A stretch of 64,000 bases of DNA from Plumapathes pennacea (lineage: Eukaryota; Cnidaria; Anthozoa; Antipatharia; Myriopathidae). The DNA lies in the NCBI GenBank assembly GCA_964036295.1, contig OZ038464.1, forward strand, positions 24,842,508 to 24,906,507. Direction: 5' to 3'. Positions 23,601 through 32,665 of the stretch are shown here, in pieces (position 1 is the stretch's first letter; each line of letters begins with the position of its first letter). The translations under genes were made by a program, and so were the position numbers. The notes under the pieces are model-generated. The model did no database searches. It was given only the letters and a program-made list of their open reading frames with translations, and was not told where the DNA came from.

Positions 23601-26600
23601 CTTTGAACCAGAGGAATCTTATGAAATCCCTATGTTCCGGATTCACGTAGAATGAATGGAACATCTGTTCCACATCGCACATCAGGGCAACATCCTCTTG
23701 CCTGAAGCGGACGAGTACGCCGAGTAGGTTGTTCATCTGGTCGGGGCCTGGTAGGAGCTCCTTGTTTAGCGACACGCCTCGGAATTCTGCTGAGGAGTCG
23801 AAAACCACACGAATCTGGTCGGGTTTTTTTGGATGGTAAACTCCGAAGTGGGGTAAGTACCAGATTCGGCCATGTCTATCGGTGTTTGCTGACTTCCCAC
23901 CATCCTTTTCTTCTTCGACTGACAGCTCGTCAGGTGGTACTTGGGCGGCGTGTCCTCGATCGAGGATCTTTCCCATGAAGGCAAAATAGTCTTTCTCCAG
24001 TTGTGGTTTCCTCTTGAAAGATCGTAACAAGTTGTTCAGGCGGTTTGCGGCTTGGCTCCGATTGTTGGGCATTCTGATGTCATCTGAGCGGAAGGGTAAG
24101 GGCATCTCCCAATTCCCCTGCTTGTTCTTGTGGGCGGTATGTTTCATGACGTCTAAGAAGCGGCGGTCTTCCTGGGACAGACTGGCTTCGTTGTCATCCT
24201 CGGTTGTGCGGTAGACGTTGGGTGCAATTTGCCCCCCTCCAACATACTCCTCCTTGATCACAAAGTGATTCGGGCATGGGGCGATCCCATGAGGTGAGGG
24301 ACCTTCCCGGATAGCGGTAGGCTGTCCGTTGCCTCGGTCGGGGCAGAGCCAGCGTGGGGTTGGGATATCGACTGCGGTTCTGTGGGTCGAAATATGCACG
24401 GGTCCACCAACTCTATTTAGGCATACTTGGCCTGACACCGTCCATCCAAGCTTGAGCTTTTGCGCCCACGGAGCTCCCGGTGGTCCGTTTTTGAATGCCC
24501 TGACTTTCAACAATTCTGGTGCGTCACGACCAATGAGGATTTCAACGTTTGCGTTTGGGTCCAAAGGCGGGATCTGGTGGGCGATCTCCTTCAAATGAGA
24601 GAACTCACTGGCAATCGCTGGGGTTGGGATCTCGTTCTTGTCACGGGGGATGTGGTCGCATTCTATTAGCGTCGGTAGTTTAGTCTCTTCTCCCTCAACG
24701 GACCTCACTACTAGGCCGGTGACGCGGCGACCATACTTTACTTCCTTCTCGACGCTGCAGGTGGATAGCAGGAACTTCTCTCTGGGACCGTCTGCTCCTA
24801 GCCTGTCTGCTAGCAGGGGTGAGATCATAGACGCATTGCTCTGGTCGTCAATAATGGCGTAAACTCTGAGAATTAGATCTGGCCGGTCCTTCTGGAAGAC
24901 GTCTAGAAGAACAATCTTACTGCACGATAGTCCTCCACTCCTGTTGCGGCAGATGGCAGTGCAGGCTGATCTCAGCTCCTCGCCGTTGTCCCCAGTGTCG
25001 GGTGTTGTCTCCAGCTCCTCGCCATCGTCTTCGGTATCAGGTTTCTTTTTCTCTCTGTGTAGCAATGTGTTGTGCAGACTGCTTCCACATTTCTCGCAAT
25101 TGATGGTTGTAGTACAGGCATTGGCTTGGTGTTCTGATGATAGGCACCGGAAACAGAGTCCCGCCCTCAAGATCCAGTCCGTCTTTGTGGTTAGTGGTTT
25201 TCGCTCAAAGGCCTTGCAGTTTGCTAGGTCGTGGCCTTTTGTATCGTGAAATGGACAGTGTCTCTTCTCGTTCACCTTGTTGGTGGTTTCTCCGAGTAGG
25301 GGTTTAGCGCTCGAAACAAAGGTCCTCGCGTCCGGTCTCAGTGCTGACCTGCCGTTCAGAAATCCCGTGGGTTTGGTTTCTTTTGGTGAGGGGGTTCCAA
25401 TTGCAATGATGTTTGGATGGTTCTTCAGTGTCGCTTGCTTTCCAATCATGACAGTGAAGTCATGAAACCTGGGATAGGCGTCGTGGTTCTTTTCAGCGTA
25501 CTCGGCGACTTGTTTCTCCCACTTAGACTGTAGAAAGCGAGGCATCTTTTCCACGATAGGTTTGATGGTGTTGGGGTAATTCAGGCAGGCCAGACTCGGG
25601 AGGATTTCAAGTTGACTGTCTACGTCAGCGCATACGTCAGCAAACATCTGAAGTTTCTCTCTTTCTTTCTCGTTGAACTTTGCTGCGCTACTCAGTTTGT
25701 TCAGAAGTGCGTTGGTGATGACCGCTGTGTTTCCAAATCGTTTCTCTAGTTCGGTCCAGACTTCCTTTAGGAGAGAAGAGGGGTCTCTGTGCTGCCTCTT
25801 ACGGTAACTGTCTACTAGCCTCTGGGCGTCTCCTTTTGTGTACTGGCGGAGATAGTTCGTTTCCTGGTCAGGGGGGATGTCCGCGTTCTGTATCATGGCC
25901 TTAAACGCACTTTTCCACGGATAAAACAGTGTGGCATCCCCACCGAAAGTGTCCGGGTGACACTTTGGTAAGCTCTGTCTTGCTAAGCTGGTTATCAGCT
26001 GCTTGTTTGTCGCTAGAATAGCTTCTGTATAGTCCTCCGTTTGAACTTTGATTGCTTGTGGAAACGACCTGTCCTGGCTGCGGGTGGGTGTTTCTTGCTG
26101 TACAGTGCGTAACGGTGTCGGGGTATCGAGCGGCGTTTTATAAGCTCCGCTCAATGCTTTCCCGGGGTTCGAAGTGTCTGTCACTTCTTGCGGCGTCACG
26201 TATTGCATATAAGCGATAGTGTTCTCTTTTGTTCTGTTCGCGATCTCTTGGGCGTTAATCCATTGTTGAGTTCTGTGGCTTGCATCTTCTGACACAGCGT
26301 CTCTGCAGGAGGTGGAAGAGTTCTCCTCTTCGTCGAGTGACATCTCGATCGCGGCAAGTTTGGCGTCGGCAATTGCTGCTACCTTGTCTGCGGCGAGTAT
26401 TGCCATGTCTCGGTCATGTTGGGCGCGTCGCTGTTCGCGGAGCCGATTTTCTTCAGCCTCGCGTTGTCTTCGTTCGTGTTCTTTTTCTGCCATGAGTCGG
26501 TCGTATTCTGCTTGCTTCTTGGCGACGGCAGCCTCAGCTAGTGCCTTGGTCCTGATTGAACTGGATGATGAGTGCGAAGAGCCACGGGAGACACGGGACG

Positions 26601-27039
26601 AGCAGCGGGAAATTCGTGGGATGTGACCTTCTCTTACCGGTTCTTTGAACTGTATGTCTCTTGCCTTGTTTAAGGCAGCGCGGGCGTATTCTAAATCGGC
26701 TCTTCCAGATTGTAGGATTGTCTCTGCGTCGTCGAGAGTGTCTCCCCATTTGTCTTGTGCGTAGAGACTTTCCAATTCGTTCAGAATCTCCTCGCACTTC
26801 TTTGTAGGCGAGTGCAGCTTCGTTTCGTCTGCCGAAGATTTTTCGCGTAAGGATGCAAAAACGTTGTCGGCGGCTGTTCGGAGTGCCTTCGCCTGTCTTG
26901 ATAATTCGGCGGTGGTGAGCTGGATTGCATTTTGGAGGGCTTTCCTCGAGGGTTTTCTTTGACGTTTTTCGCCAAGTCCGTTTGAGTTCGCTGGCAGGGC
27001 GAGCGCCGGGATTGTTTGTGTTTCAGAAGATTCCGCCAT
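20677..27039 (-). CDS. BEL/Pao gag-pol polyprotein, 2120 aa, intact
   Basis: A single frame from ATG 27039 to the stop at 20677. Domain order by eye: coiled-coil Gag N terminus rich in Arg/Glu (about 60-250), DUF1759-like Gag core (about 350-500), zinc-knuckle-like Cys/His clusters (about 590-660), DUF1758/peptidase A17-type aspartic protease with DDQSN (about 720), reverse transcriptase with YVDD (near 1200), RNase H-like segment with FSDASKDG (near 1390), an HHCC-type zinc-binding segment ending CVTCKRL (near 1740), and an integrase core with D, D and E positions (CDVFGPW, RCDRGSNF, FGGIWERQIG) followed by a DUF5641-like C terminus. Gag and Pol share one frame, common in Pao-type elements. 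It encodes everything needed for copying and integration, with no stop or frameshift seen. Confidence 0.95.
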   Translation of the reverse strand: MAESSETQTIPALALPANSNGLGEKRQRKPSRKALQNAIQLTTAELSRQAKALRTAADNVFASLREKSSADETKLHSPTKKCEEILNELESLYAQDKWGDTLDDAETILQSGRADLEYARAALNKARDIQFKEPVREGHIPRISRCSSRVSRGSSHSSSSSIRTKALAEAAVAKKQAEYDRLMAEKEHERRQREAEENRLREQRRAQHDRDMAILAADKVAAIADAKLAAIEMSLDEEENSSTSCRDAVSEDASHRTQQWINAQEIANRTKENTIAYMQYVTPQEVTDTSNPGKALSGAYKTPLDTPTPLRTVQQETPTRSQDRSFPQAIKVQTEDYTEAILATNKQLITSLARQSLPKCHPDTFGGDATLFYPWKSAFKAMIQNADIPPDQETNYLRQYTKGDAQRLVDSYRKRQHRDPSSLLKEVWTELEKRFGNTAVITNALLNKLSSAAKFNEKEREKLQMFADVCADVDSQLEILPSLACLNYPNTIKPIVEKMPRFLQSKWEKQVAEYAEKNHDAYPRFHDFTVMIGKQATLKNHPNIIAIGTPSPKETKPTGFLNGRSALRPDARTFVSSAKPLLGETTNKVNEKRHCPFHDTKGHDLANCKAFERKPLTTKTDWILRAGLCFRCLSSEHQANACTTTINCEKCGSSLHNTLLHREKKKPDTEDDGEELETTPDTGDNGEELRSACTAICRNRSGGLSCSKIVLLDVFQKDRPDLILRVYAIIDDQSNASMISPLLADRLGADGPREKFLLSTCSVEKEVKYGRRVTGLVVRSVEGEETKLPTLIECDHIPRDKNEIPTPAIASEFSHLKEIAHQIPPLDPNANVEILIGRDAPELLKVRAFKNGPPGAPWAQKLKLGWTVSGQVCLNRVGGPVHISTHRTAVDIPTPRWLCPDRGNGQPTAIREGPSPHGIAPCPNHFVIKEEYVGGGQIAPNVYRTTEDDNEASLSQEDRRFLDVMKHTAHKNKQGNWEMPLPFRSDDIRMPNNRSQAANRLNNLLRSFKRKPQLEKDYFAFMGKILDRGHAAQVPPDELSVEEEKDGGKSANTDRHGRIWYLPHFGVYHPKKPDQIRVVFDSSAEFRGVSLNKELLPGPDQMNNLLGVLVRFRQEDVALMCDVEQMFHSFYVNPEHRDFIRFLWFKDNNPSEEIVEYRMLVHLFGNVSSPAIATYGMRKTAEDGEEEFGSAAKEFVYNDFYVDDGLTSLPTDQEAIELLKNTQTMLATARLRLHKAVSNSVPVMEAIPIEDRGRNVRDLDLRHDSLPTQRSLGVQWDLERDTFTFHVILPEKPYTRRGVLSVINSIYDPLGLAAPVTLNGKLLLRQLVVMGKKSSDSPLGWDDPLPERLMSQWKSWRDTLVDLENIHVPRCYHPKDFGPVVRSEIHSFSDASKDGIGVVTYLRQVNESGEVNVAFLFGQARMAPLQPTTIPRLELCGAVLSSEAVRKLLKELRLPIHEIVFYTDSKVTLGYIQNDSRRFHVYVANRVQVIRNISDPSQWRYVNTASNPADLATRGVAAENLKDSKWLNGPEFLKETSSSVPVPEVVGLDTQDPEVRSQVVVHATEVNEALGLGSERFTRFSRFTSLRRALAILITKIKAFKSERDNHRSRNPGEHVNNHNSKHQSSHKEPERVPRGPSVEELSQAEIVMITTVQSECFADEIGSVEVKSDSRDTEDHTHTRQKKITLKKSDLRPLDPFLDDQGVLRVGGRLRRSNLDFPEKHPAVLPKGHHLSRLIVRHQHEKVHHQGRQITHGAVRAAGYWIVGGHGVVSKVVSSCVTCKRLRGASLTQHMADLPSDRTETPPPFTNVGCDVFGPWTIQTRKLRGGAANSKRWGLVLTCLNSRAIHIEVLESMDTSAFLCALRRFLSLRGPAAIIRCDRGSNFIGGKSELDQALQEMDEGALKTYLADQGCKWLFNPPHASHFGGIWERQIGTIRRVLDAMLLELGGPQLTHELLTTLLAEVTAIVNARPIATIPSDAEEPQPLSPAMLLTLKTRPLLPLPGNFTSQDLYARRRWRRVQYLSDQFWVRWRREYLQSLQKRPKWNEHKRNLVAGDVVLIKDEQAHRNNWQLGKVVKSFTSDDGKVRKANILVCEEGVRKIYLRPISKLVLIVESQDSRSL

Positions 27040-27140
27040 CGGCGAATTTCGTGAATATCTGTGGCTGTTTCACGGTTTCATGCTCGCTCCAAATTACTCC
27101 TTGACTGCAGTAGGGTTAACTGTCCCTTTCGACTTTTCAC

Positions 27141-27513
27141 TGTCGCGTTCACAGCGCAGTGTTCACCTCAAAACACGTGGATGATGGTGTGTTTAATATG
27201 GTGAAAACTAAAACGAGAGAAATAATACAAAACAAATAGCTAAAACAAAATGTAACCACGAAACAAGGCTAGAACTGAGAACGAAGCGACGAAGGAAAAA
27301 CTTACGTCGAAAATCCCCATGAGGCGAAACTAGAAGCGAACAAATAACCAGAGAATGAAGAGACTAATGGAACTAGAACTAAATGTAAACTTCGACCACG
27401 AGGTCTCCCCAGGAGCGGGGTCTGGGGATGATAAACAAACCGGAAACGAAACTAAGTGGGCCCCAGGGCCCCAACTGAATGAACGGAAACGACAAGTTTT
27501 GAGTTCAGCGACA
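27141..27513 (-). repeat. 5' LTR of the BEL/Pao element
   Basis: 373 bp, upstream LTR in the element's own (minus) orientation. It should contain the promoter. About 100 bases of leader separate it from the gag ATG at 27039. Confidence 0.93.
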
Positions 27514-27518
27514 GTTCA

Positions 27519-28566
27519 TTCCTTTATAAAATATAAGGTAGAATTAAAACAAAGCAAACGTCTTAGTAGATGAAACCGATCTGCCCGTTCGTGAATGGGC
27601 AATGTGACGTCATCTGCCGTACACTTATTGTGACAACCCAGAGCAAGTGAGCTAGGATTTCAGTTGGCTTTTGGCGCTCCCACCGACAAGTATTAACGTC
27701 TTCTTCGGGGCTTCAGCGGGTCGTGTTTTCCAAGGTGAGTACAGTCATATCTCTTCAGTATTCTTTTGTGCAGTTATTTTTACACTAGCTTTATATATTC
27801 TACACTCATTTATCGGCTTGTATCACTTGTTATTACCGACGTAATTTACCAGTGGAAGCATTAACGGTCGCTCTGATACTGGCTGAGGCTGAACATATAG
27901 CCGTCGCCTTTGAAAAAAGATACATTAAATAGCCTGTGATAGTTTAATGGAATATTTCCCATTTCGTGTGCTTATATGTGATGCTGTCGTTCTCTCGCTG
28001 AGATTACGTTGAAAGTTTCTGTGATTCACAAGATCGCGTGCTCTTTCCTCCGATTTGAATCATGCCGTGACGTCGACGCCATCCGTGAGGCGCAGTCAAA
28101 ATGCATCACGAGAAAGAAACACTTATAGGATATGTAGACTATATACAAAATATTCTGACGTGTTTCATTGAGAATTGTTTTGTGGCAGTACTTTAAGTTA
28201 CTTTATCAGGGCTTGTAGGTATTTCAAGAGACAGTGGTTCGTTTATAGACTTAAAGAATTATATTTTTTTGTAACTGAGGTCCCTTTTATTCTGTAGTCG
28301 ACATTGTGCATTGTTCATTTTATGAATGGCACAATGCTTCATTGAGACAAAGCATTACGCTGTTTATTGCTGTGAACTAGCCTTTCATTATTTTTTAGCC
28401 TTTTGTATAGCCTTTGTTTTAGTGTATGACTATAATACGTGCACTCTAGACTTTCCAAAAGAGATTGCTGTATCGCTCGTTCCGTACAGACGTAAATTTT
28501 AATATACGTCTTGAAAAAGTGTTATTAGTAACAAATCTAATCTCGGGCTAGTACGAAGTATATACT
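27519..28566. other. Non-coding 5' part of the CCCAGC transposon
   Basis: About 1 kb between the retrotransposon and the transposase ATG. A GC-richer segment with possible donor CAAG|GTGAGT near 27730 could be a 5' UTR exon. No coding frame is recognised. Confidence 0.4.
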
Positions 28567-29406
28567 ATGTCATACTACAAACGCCGATGGAGAAAATGCC
28601 ATGCAGAAGTGAGAGCTCTTGCAGAGTCTAGTGGCGATAGCGAAGGTGGTAGTGATGAACGAGAAAATAGTCCAAACGCCGAATATTTAGCCGACTTATC
28701 ACCGAATGAGAGCCATGATGATGCAGACGTAAACGTGTATTCTTCAGAGGATCTCGTGTCTTCCTCAGAGTCGGAAACCGATAATATTGATTCGTCCCCA
28801 GATTCAGATGCAGAAAATCAACCAGATCTAAGCGAGGAACTCACATCTTGGGCAACAAAGAACAAGTGCACTCGTTCTGCATTGAATGAAATGTTGGTTA
28901 TTCTTAGGCGGCAACGGCATCGCCTTCCAAAGGACGCTCGCACACTGTTACAAACTCCCCAAGCAATAGAATCAGTGGATAAATGTGGCGGCCAGTACAT
29001 CTATTTTGGAATAGAAACGGGTATCCTAAGGATCTTGGTACAAAACCCAAAATTTTCAGAAAGCAACAATTCTATAGAATTACTTGTGAATATAGACGGG
29101 GTCCCTCTTTTTAAATCCTCCAATGTTCAGTTGTGGCCAATTTTGTGCTCTTTTGGTACCTTTGAACCTTTCATAGTTGCCCTATATTGTGGAGAAACTA
29201 AGCCTTCGTCTGTGGAGGAGTATCTTGCAGACTTTCTAGAAGAGTTTCGTCAGCTCACGGAAAATGGGGTCACTGATGTACACAAGGCGTATCGGTTGTC
29301 TATTAAAGCTTTCGTGTGTGATGCACCTGCCAGAGCATTTTTGAAATGCACAAAAAGTCACAATGCGTATTTTTCATGCGAGCGATGCGTCATAAAAGGA
29401 TCGTGA
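28567..29406 (+). CDS. Partial Tnp2/EnSpm-like transposase of the CCCAGC element
   Basis: ATG at 28567 to stop at 29404-29406, 279 residues. The first 100 residues are acidic and Ser-rich. The second half has features of the Tnp2-type (CACTA/EnSpm) transposase core: an Asp in NIDGVPLFKSSN followed by LWPIL, a KP motif in CGETKPSS, then VCDAPARAFL and a Cys pair SCERC. Full Tnp2-type proteins are much longer, and the remaining catalytic acidic residues and C-terminal part are missing, so this is the N-terminal half only. A short frame after an acceptor at 29654 might be a last exon. Assignment rests on motif recognition only. Confidence 0.65.
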   Translation: MSYYKRRWRKCHAEVRALAESSGDSEGGSDERENSPNAEYLADLSPNESHDDADVNVYSSEDLVSSSESETDNIDSSPDSDAENQPDLSEELTSWATKNKCTRSALNEMLVILRRQRHRLPKDARTLLQTPQAIESVDKCGGQYIYFGIETGILRILVQNPKFSESNNSIELLVNIDGVPLFKSSNVQLWPILCSFGTFEPFIVALYCGETKPSSVEEYLADFLEEFRQLTENGVTDVHKAYRLSIKAFVCDAPARAFLKCTKSHNAYFSCERCVIKGS

Positions 29407-29654
29407 GGATCGTGAGCACTGTGAGTTTTCTCTGTGGCTAAGCTAGAAAAAAAATCTTTCGGAAGTAACTTGCGTCATAGAAGCAAAAATGTTTTTGACA
29501 TGCTTCAGAAACATTTGGAGGCAAGAATTGCTCCCGCAACAATTTTGCTAAGTGAGATGCTTTCCAAGCAGATTGTTTTTATCTTGTAGAATTATGCATA
29601 CGTTTAGATTGGTTCTGAGGATGACATAATTCCTTTTCCTATTGCCATTTTCAG

Positions 29655-29772
29655 CATCTGTTGTGAAAACAAGGAGCACAACGGAATCGGAGGTTGCCAC
29701 TGCAGTAACAACCTGCTTAAAATATGCCCCGGACCGGAAAGGAGGAGGGGGAAGGAAGAGTGATGCAACGTA
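29655..29772 (+). other. Possible last exon of the transposon gene
   Basis: After the acceptor TTTTCAG a 38-codon frame ends at TAA 29770-29772, with a Gly/Arg/Lys-rich end (APDRKGGGGRKS). It may be spliced to an earlier exon of the element. No family recognised. Confidence 0.25.
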
Positions 29773-29869
29773 ACGTATTAAAATAAAAATTGTTTCTATA
29801 CGACGACTGAGTCTAATAATTTTCTTAATCTATACATAGTACAAATGAGTATTTTTGCTTATTTCAACG

Positions 29870-30515
29870 TATGTTTAACGTTGCATCTGAAGCCATTAAA
29901 CTTCATTTGACCACACTCACAGCTCCACGTTGTTTCAATGCCGTACTTTGACGTGGCGTTCGTTGCCAAAGTGATGTCGATTCTATTTGCGAATTCAATC
30001 GGTTTTCAACGTGTATCTAACCTTGGTCACCCAGCCACTATTCAACGTCAGACTTTCACGTTTAATCGACGAAAACTGATTCACAACGTTGATTCACAAA
30101 CCGAAATTATACGTTGATTTAAACGTCCAATTGCGACGTTGGATTGACGTCCGAAAAATTACGTCGATTCCATTTCCATATTAAATGAATATTCAACGTT
30201 GTTTCGACGTCAACAAATAACGTTGTTTCGACATATGTATTTCGACGTTGATTCAACGTCCAATTCCGACGTTGACTCGACGTCCGAAAAATTACGTCGA
30301 TTCCATTTCCATATTCAATGAATATTCAACGTTGTTTCGACGTCAACAAATAACGTTGTTTCGACATAAGTATTTCGACGTTGATTCAACGTCCGATTCC
30401 GACGTTGACTCGACGTCCGAAAAATTACGTCGATTCCATTTCCATATTCAATCAATTCTCAACGTCGTTTCAACGTACGTGAATAACGTTGTTTCGACGT
30501 TGTTTCGACGTACTT
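29870..30515. repeat. Right subterminal ACGTTG array of the CCCAGC transposon, ~133-bp units
   Basis: ATTCAACGTTGTTTCGACGT recurs at 30191 and 30324, a 133-bp period, with a third diverged unit ending near 30500. The hexamer ACGTTG or its complement occurs many times per unit. It mirrors the different array at the left end. Confidence 0.8.
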
Positions 30516-30537
30516 TTGCCCGCTGGGGAGGCCCTAA

Positions 30538-31451
30538 ATGATTGCCGCAGTGTTTTTGGAGATAAATCTAAATTCTCTCATTTCGAGCGCCACATATAGT
30601 TTTCACCCTCTGCCGCCTTATAAATGGATCGTTCGAATACTCAGTTTAGCAAAAGCGGAGGCCCGCGGAAACGGTTCCGAACTTTCACATACCAAAACTT
30701 GAGCAAATTATGAAATGTGACCTTAAGCCGCAAAAGTAACTTTCACAAATTCCCATGGCTATTATGCCGTGATCATGAATTATGCAGCCATTGTGCCGCT
30801 CTTTTGTAAACGGAAACCAGTCGGTTAACGAGGGTGTAGCTGTAACGCAGGCAATTATGCTCGAAACTCATCACCGTTTGGTTCTGTGGAACATGCACGG
30901 ATAAACTGGATTTTAGGGAATGATTTTGGCTTGCATTCTTAAGTTCACTGCGGAAATTTCGTGGATTCGATATTTGATGGATACCGCTACGCGATTACAA
31001 ATAACTGTCGCCGCTAACTATTTAGTCCCGACGAAACTTTCTGCGGTGACACGAAATACTTCTGGGAAGATAACAGGCCGAAAACGGAAACCAAAGCTAC
31101 GATGAGCTTTAGCCGTAAAACTGAATGTTTCATTCATTCCTTGCTTTCAGTCCCGCGGGCTTTCAGTTTTATATTTGTTACAGAGCACGAATACTCTAAA
31201 GCCTGAGAGAAGAAACGCATCCAGTTAATAAAAGGAGTAGATAAGTATTGGAGCGAAGGCTGGATTAATCGTGGCCTCTGATGAGAAATAAATGTTCGAA
31301 GTCAAACTACCAAAATCGATTGTGCATAAAAAGATATGTCACGCATTATTCAGCTTTTCTTGCCGCCTGACACTTTCGCTCCTAACTTCAAAATACAGAG
31401 TCGCTCAACCTTTAAGAATCAGGTGTATGAGTGCTGTAATGATAATTTATA
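30538..31451. other. Intergenic stretch, nothing recognised
   Basis: Between the nested insertion and the Mutator-like element. No supported coding frame or repeat was found by eye. Confidence 0.5.
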
Positions 31452-31927
31452 GTTTAGTTAGGGGTGTCTCGAAAACTAAGACCTAAGACCTCGAAAACTA
31501 AGACCCCCGAAAATATGCTCAGCGAAACGCTCGATTCGCCTCGGAATTGTTTTTACCGGAAGCTGGTTGTGTGACACTTCAAACAATGCGGTATTTTTAG
31601 ACGTTTGGCAATTATTCCAAAGGGTCTTAGTTTTCGAGATCTCGAAAATATGCTCAGACGGATAATTACGGAGCTCTATTTGTTCTTCAAAATGTACAAT
31701 ATCTTCAAGTACAGATAATAGAATTATTCTCCATTAATGCAACGCAGACAACACACTGCGCCTTGCTTATCGTGTTGTACATCGGGGATTGGTTTAAACC
31801 TAATTAAAGGCTCTATTCAAGTCTGGAAAATCCCATGACGTTATGGCTAAGCTTTCAAACAGTTCCGTCTAGAATTTCTGTCCGCAAACTCATCGTTGGA
31901 AATTCTTGCCCACGTGCGACGACAAGT

Positions 31928-32218
31928 ATGGCGTTCAAACTACCAATATTTTCCCGAAAGAAACCCCCCGAAAGCAACGATCTACCTGGATTCCGGTATA
32001 CAGACCTGCAGCACTTGGAAGTTATAGGACAGGGCTCGTTTGGTGCCGTGTTTACTGCAAGGCTCGGTGTGGAGGATGATCGGTCCGAGACAGTAGTTGT
32101 GAAAAAGCTGCTAGATGGGCGTGATGAGAAAGAGTTCATGAAAGAAATCATGAAATCGTTAGCTTTGCAGCGACAAAGATTAATCTTTCATAGAAGTATG
32201 TTACGAGTTGTATACTGA
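31928..32218 (+). pseudogene. Protein-kinase N-lobe fragment captured in the MULE-like element
   Basis: The frame opens earlier, at ATG 31835, but kinase-like sequence starts after the in-frame ATG 31928. A basic leader is followed by a glycine-rich loop GQGSFGAVFTA, the ATP-binding Lys in VVVKKLL and a helix-C-like segment EFMKEIMKSL. It then loses similarity and stops at 32218. The catalytic HRD and DFG parts are absent, so it cannot be an active kinase. The frame may be the first exon of a captured kinase gene, ending near 32160. Which kinase group it came from cannot be told from the N-lobe alone. Confidence 0.7.
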
Positions 32219-32301
32219 TCCCGATTATAGTTGTAATTTGATTCGGTTTATTATTTTGCGTCCCGATAATGTATTTATGCTGTTTTTTGTGTGTATTTAT
32301 G

Positions 32302-32304
32302 TAT

Positions 32305-32347
<43 letters not shown>

Positions 32348-32348
32348 T
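32302..32348 (+). repeat. (TTTA)n microsatellite
   Basis: About eleven tandem TTTA units inside the MULE-like element. Confidence 0.9.
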
Positions 32349-32665
32349 GCTGTGGAACAATTATAACTCCATAATTACACGTATTTTTTTTTCAACTTCT
32401 GCTTATTTGGTCCTCACTGCTTAATACGAGAAAAAAAGCAATTCCTTCCTTCCTCTTCCTTCCTTCCCCCCCATCCCCCCCCATTTTGTTGTCACACAAC
32501 CAGCTTCCTGTAAAAGTAATTCCGAGGCGAATCAAGCGTTTCGCTGAGCATATTTTCGGGGATCTTAGTTTTCGAGGTCTTAGTTTTCGAGGTCTTCCTT
32601 TTCGAGGTCTTCGTTTTCGAGGTCTTAGGTCTTAGGTCTTAGTTTTCGAGACACCCGTTTAGTTA

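Larger units (their letters stand above)
20260..27513 (-). mobile_element. Complete BEL/Pao LTR retrotransposon (minus strand)
   Basis: Two 373-bp LTRs (20260-20632 and 27141-27513), each TGTCGC...GCGACA, look identical on reading. A 5-bp GTTCA duplication flanks the element (20255-20259 and 27514-27518), as is usual for BEL/Pao. One uninterrupted 2120-codon gag-pol frame lies between. A purine-rich stretch next to the 3' LTR (reading GGGCGAGGAG on the minus strand, at about 20633-20642) could be the polypurine tract. The primer-binding site is not obvious. Identical LTRs and an open frame indicate recent insertion. Confidence 0.95.
18922..30527. mobile_element. 11.6 kb CCCAGC-ended DNA transposon (CMC/EnSpm-like), disrupted by a BEL/Pao element
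   Basis: The ends CCCAGCAGGCA (18922) and TGCCCGCTGGG (ending 30527) are inverted repeats with one mismatch; a 2-bp GA duplication flanks them. Both ends carry long arrays of ACGTTG/CAACGT motifs (about 18930-19770 and 29870-30515), as expected of subterminal transposase-binding repeats. The interior holds a partial Tnp2/EnSpm-like transposase (28567-29406). Without the retrotransposon the element would be about 4.35 kb. The short target duplication and transposase type point to the CACTA/Mirage/Chapaev (CMC) group, but the ends are not CACTA, so the family is uncertain. It appears non-autonomous because the transposase is short. Confidence 0.78.
18566..30534. mobile_element. PIF/Harbinger-type MITE, copy 2, split by an 11.6 kb insertion
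   Basis: The left part is 18566-18921 and the right stub 30530-30534 (GGCCC). TAA flanks both ends (18563-18565 and 30535-30537). The sequence is the same family as 15448-15793 in reverse orientation. The CCCAGC element interrupts the right terminal repeat between GAAGA and GGCCC and duplicates GA. Rejoined, the MITE would be about 361 bp. Confidence 0.88.
31461..32656. mobile_element. Mutator-like (MULE/foldback) non-autonomous element carrying a kinase fragment
   Basis: Long inverted ends: left 31461-31575 starts GGGGTGTCTCGAAAACTAAG; right, about 32490-32656, ends CTTAGTTTTCGAGACACCC. Pairing covers over 100 bases, with the right arm longer through extra copies of the GACCTCGAAAACTAA unit. 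A 9-bp duplication GTTTAGTTA flanks the element exactly (31452-31460 and 32657-32665). Long terminal repeats plus 9-bp duplications are the hallmark of the Mutator superfamily. The interior carries a protein-kinase N-lobe fragment and a TTTA microsatellite, but no transposase. Confidence 0.85.

Noticed and set aside
21386-26797. Many 60-120 codon frames antisense or out of frame to gag-pol
   Set aside because: Shadows of the 2120-codon frame, without independent similarity.
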